Position numbers and translations under genes: made by a program. From positions 1 to 48,558 of the forward strand of contig SFDX01000019.1 in the NCBI GenBank assembly GCA_004557455.1: a DNA stretch of 48,558 nt, given 5' to 3'. This document shows, piece by piece, positions 47,249 to 48,558 of the stretch (its first letter is position 1; every line of letters starts with the position of its first letter). The DNA is from Akkermansia muciniphila. GTDB lineage: Bacteria; Verrucomicrobiota; Verrucomicrobiia; Verrucomicrobiales; Akkermansiaceae. The notes below the pieces were generated by a model. That model did not search any database. It saw only the letters and a list, made by a program, of their open reading frames with translations, and was not told the DNA's origin.

Positions 47249-48454
47249 TCACTCTTCATAACCATTTTGAACGAAGGACGCATTGGGCGGCAACCTGTTG
47301 TAATCCGGCTGTTCTCCAATGTATCGAATCGTAATGGGAATATCAGTACTGAAGCGGTCCTCTGCGACAGCCATTCCCGCAACGAGCTCATTCCAAAGTG
47401 GATTATTCTCGCTTAACAGTCTCGCTTCAGGGGAGCATCCCGTTCCGTACCATTCGATGGTCGAAATACATCCTTCCGAACCGATACGCTTTCCCATATG
47501 CAGTTTAATGAAGGTTCTTCCCACATGGGTGTTTTCTATCTGTTCGGCAGAAGCAGTTTCGTCTATAGCAATGCTGTACCCCTGAGTAGAACCCGTTCGA
47601 ACCTTTTCAACTCCGGGATAGACTGTTTTATCACCAACGGAATACGGCGCGGTTAGGCAAAGCGGACATGCCGTATCAGGCCATTCGTATGGATCAAACT
47701 GCTCTGGGATCGGATTGGGACGCTTAAATGGGCTATCCGCATTTGCCCACCCACCCGTCTGCACGGGGATGCGGGCTATACTTCCGTCGCTATAGTGAAC
47801 ATTGAGGGTTCCGCGGAACATGTACCCCGATGAACAATACGACGTAGCTCCATTCTCCGTTTGCTCACTCTGTGTTCTCTCCTCTACAGCCCCTGCCGGA
47901 GGTGTATAACGACTGAACACAGCATTAAGAAGCAGGGGACACTTTCCGGTCGGCGGGATCGTATCATATGTAATGGTAATGCTGACTTCACAATACGACA
48001 AATTCGTCGCCGCCTCACCCGCATACTGCCCCGTGTATACTGCGTTATCCTGTCTTACGTAGATATCATAGAGTCCGGCCGGCAGCAGTACCATCGACTC
48101 CTTCTGCCATCTTCTGTGCCCGCCTCGGGGACCGGGAGCCGAAACCTCCGATGTCATGTTAAGTACAGGAATTTCATCTACCCCATCGACAGAATCGATA
48201 GGCACAATGCGAATACTCCCCCAATCATCAACAGTCATATTGGCGACTACTTTTGCGAAATATCCCTGCGGCACATACAAATGAGCCGGGACAGGTGCAT
48301 AATTATCACCATTTTCCACGTTGTTACCATTGGTCCATTTAGAGAAGCTGCCGCTCAATGCGCTAATCTGATTATATACTTCTCCTGCAATGGAGCTAGC
48401 TGTAGCTCCTCCTTCTATGTATAAGGCCTCAAGGGCCTGATTTGTATTTATCAT
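47249..48454 (-). CDS. Unrecognised protein, 401 residues
   Basis: The frame reads M-I-N-T-N-Q-A-L-E-A-L-Y-I-E-G-G-A and continues as a beta-rich, Pro/Gly/Asn-containing protein without TM segments or signal peptide, with one C-P-L-C pair near residue 263. The middle (V-S-A-P-G-P-R-G-G-H-R-R-W-Q-K-E-S, then L-P-A-G-L-Y-D-I-Y-V-R) resembles a carbohydrate- or matrix-type domain only in composition. The frame is open for 62 nt upstream of the ATG to a TAG near 48516, and those codons (L-W-D-G-N-D-I-N) look protein-like, so the true start may differ or the N-terminus may have been cut off. Codon use is mixed and AT-richer than the core genes, so an acquired gene is plausible. Confidence 0.65.
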   Translation of the reverse strand: MINTNQALEALYIEGGATASSIAGEVYNQISALSGSFSKWTNGNNVENGDNYAPVPAHLYVPQGYFAKVVANMTVDDWGSIRIVPIDSVDGVDEIPVLNMTSEVSAPGPRGGHRRWQKESMVLLPAGLYDIYVRQDNAVYTGQYAGEAATNLSYCEVSITITYDTIPPTGKCPLLLNAVFSRYTPPAGAVEERTQSEQTENGATSYCSSGYMFRGTLNVHYSDGSIARIPVQTGGWANADSPFKRPNPIPEQFDPYEWPDTACPLCLTAPYSVGDKTVYPGVEKVRTGSTQGYSIAIDETASAEQIENTHVGRTFIKLHMGKRIGSEGCISTIEWYGTGCSPEARLLSENNPLWNELVAGMAVAEDRFSTDIPITIRYIGEQPDYNRLPPNASFVQNGYEE

Positions 48455-48475
48455 ATTAATATCATTGCCGTCCCA

Positions 48476-48499
48476 CAGAGGTGAGAAATTACACCTCTG
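48476..48499. repeat. Perfect 8-bp inverted repeat before the last gene
   Basis: CAGAGGTG (48476-48483) with CACCTCTG (48492-48499) and 8 nt between. It lies about 22 nt upstream of the ATG of the minus-strand gene at 48454 and could be an operator or a leader hairpin. Confidence 0.5.
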
Positions 48500-48558
48500 A
48501 GCCGCATAATTACTGGACTAATGGTCTGTAGGCTTCGAAAAAAGGTTTAGGAATAGGA

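Noticed and set aside
1..48558. tRNA, rRNA and CRISPR
   Set aside because: No T-loop consensus with flanking stems, no rRNA blocks and no short regularly spaced direct repeats with unique spacers were seen; the 60-bp repeats at 43.1-43.5 kb are protein-coding.

Overview
The window looks like a chromosomal segment of a high-GC member of the Verrucomicrobiota, probably near the Akkermansia group. The reasons are a very large secreted beta-strand-repeat protein with a C-terminal PEP-CTERM sorting tail, a protein resembling the Verrucomicrobia/Planctomycetes-restricted Minf_1886 (TIGR04138) family, a suf operon headed by a Fur-type regulator, bactofilins and several ankyrin-repeat proteins. This assignment is inference from gene content; no 16S rRNA or tRNA gene is present.

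Layout. 1-4.8 kb: a tightly overlapping run of an ankyrin protein (cut by the window edge), two membrane proteins and a YafK-type L,D-transpeptidase-fold protein. 4.8-10.4 kb: acyl-ACP thioesterase, secreted ankyrin protein, a TIGR04138-like protein coupled to agmatine deiminase, a minus-strand sufT operon and a secreted protein with a clear terminator. 10.4-15.2 kb: a regulated-looking promoter with palindromic sites, the 1236-residue PEP-CTERM protein, and a gene-free stretch holding an inverted array of ~96-bp repeats. 15.2-22.7 kb: cysteine desulfurase, bactofilin, zinc-ribbon bactofilin, a short UvrA-like ATPase, asd and a polyprenyl synthase. 22.7-27.9 kb (minus strand): comEC, an ankyrin membrane protein and argJ. 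28.1-36.1 kb: Fur-like regulator-sufC-sufB-sufD, then parvulin-aroA-dnaG. 36.2-40.9 kb: an AT-richer accessory island with an IS3-family element, a second solo copy of its left end, orphan membrane and secreted proteins, and two near-identical ~137-bp direct repeats. 40.9-46.4 kb: UspA-YmdB-TcdA operon, a 20-residue-repeat secreted protein, ribosomal protein L25, a UshA-like 5'-nucleotidase and a small outer-membrane barrel. 46.4-48.6 kb: a poorly coding structured stretch and an unrecognised minus-strand protein.

How it works together. Iron-sulfur functions are split over three places: sufCBD with its regulator, sufT about 19 kb away, and a cysteine desulfurase at 15.7 kb; no sufS, sufE or sufU lies next to sufCBD. 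Cell-envelope and surface functions recur: YafK-like enzyme, thioesterase, bactofilins, PEP-CTERM protein, parvulin and outer-membrane barrel. A consistent expression theme is visible: good sigma70-type promoters whose -10 box lies only 6-15 nt before the start codon, and few Shine-Dalgarno sequences, which suggests widespread leaderless or SD-independent translation. The accessory island at 36-41 kb is the part most likely to hold undescribed biology.
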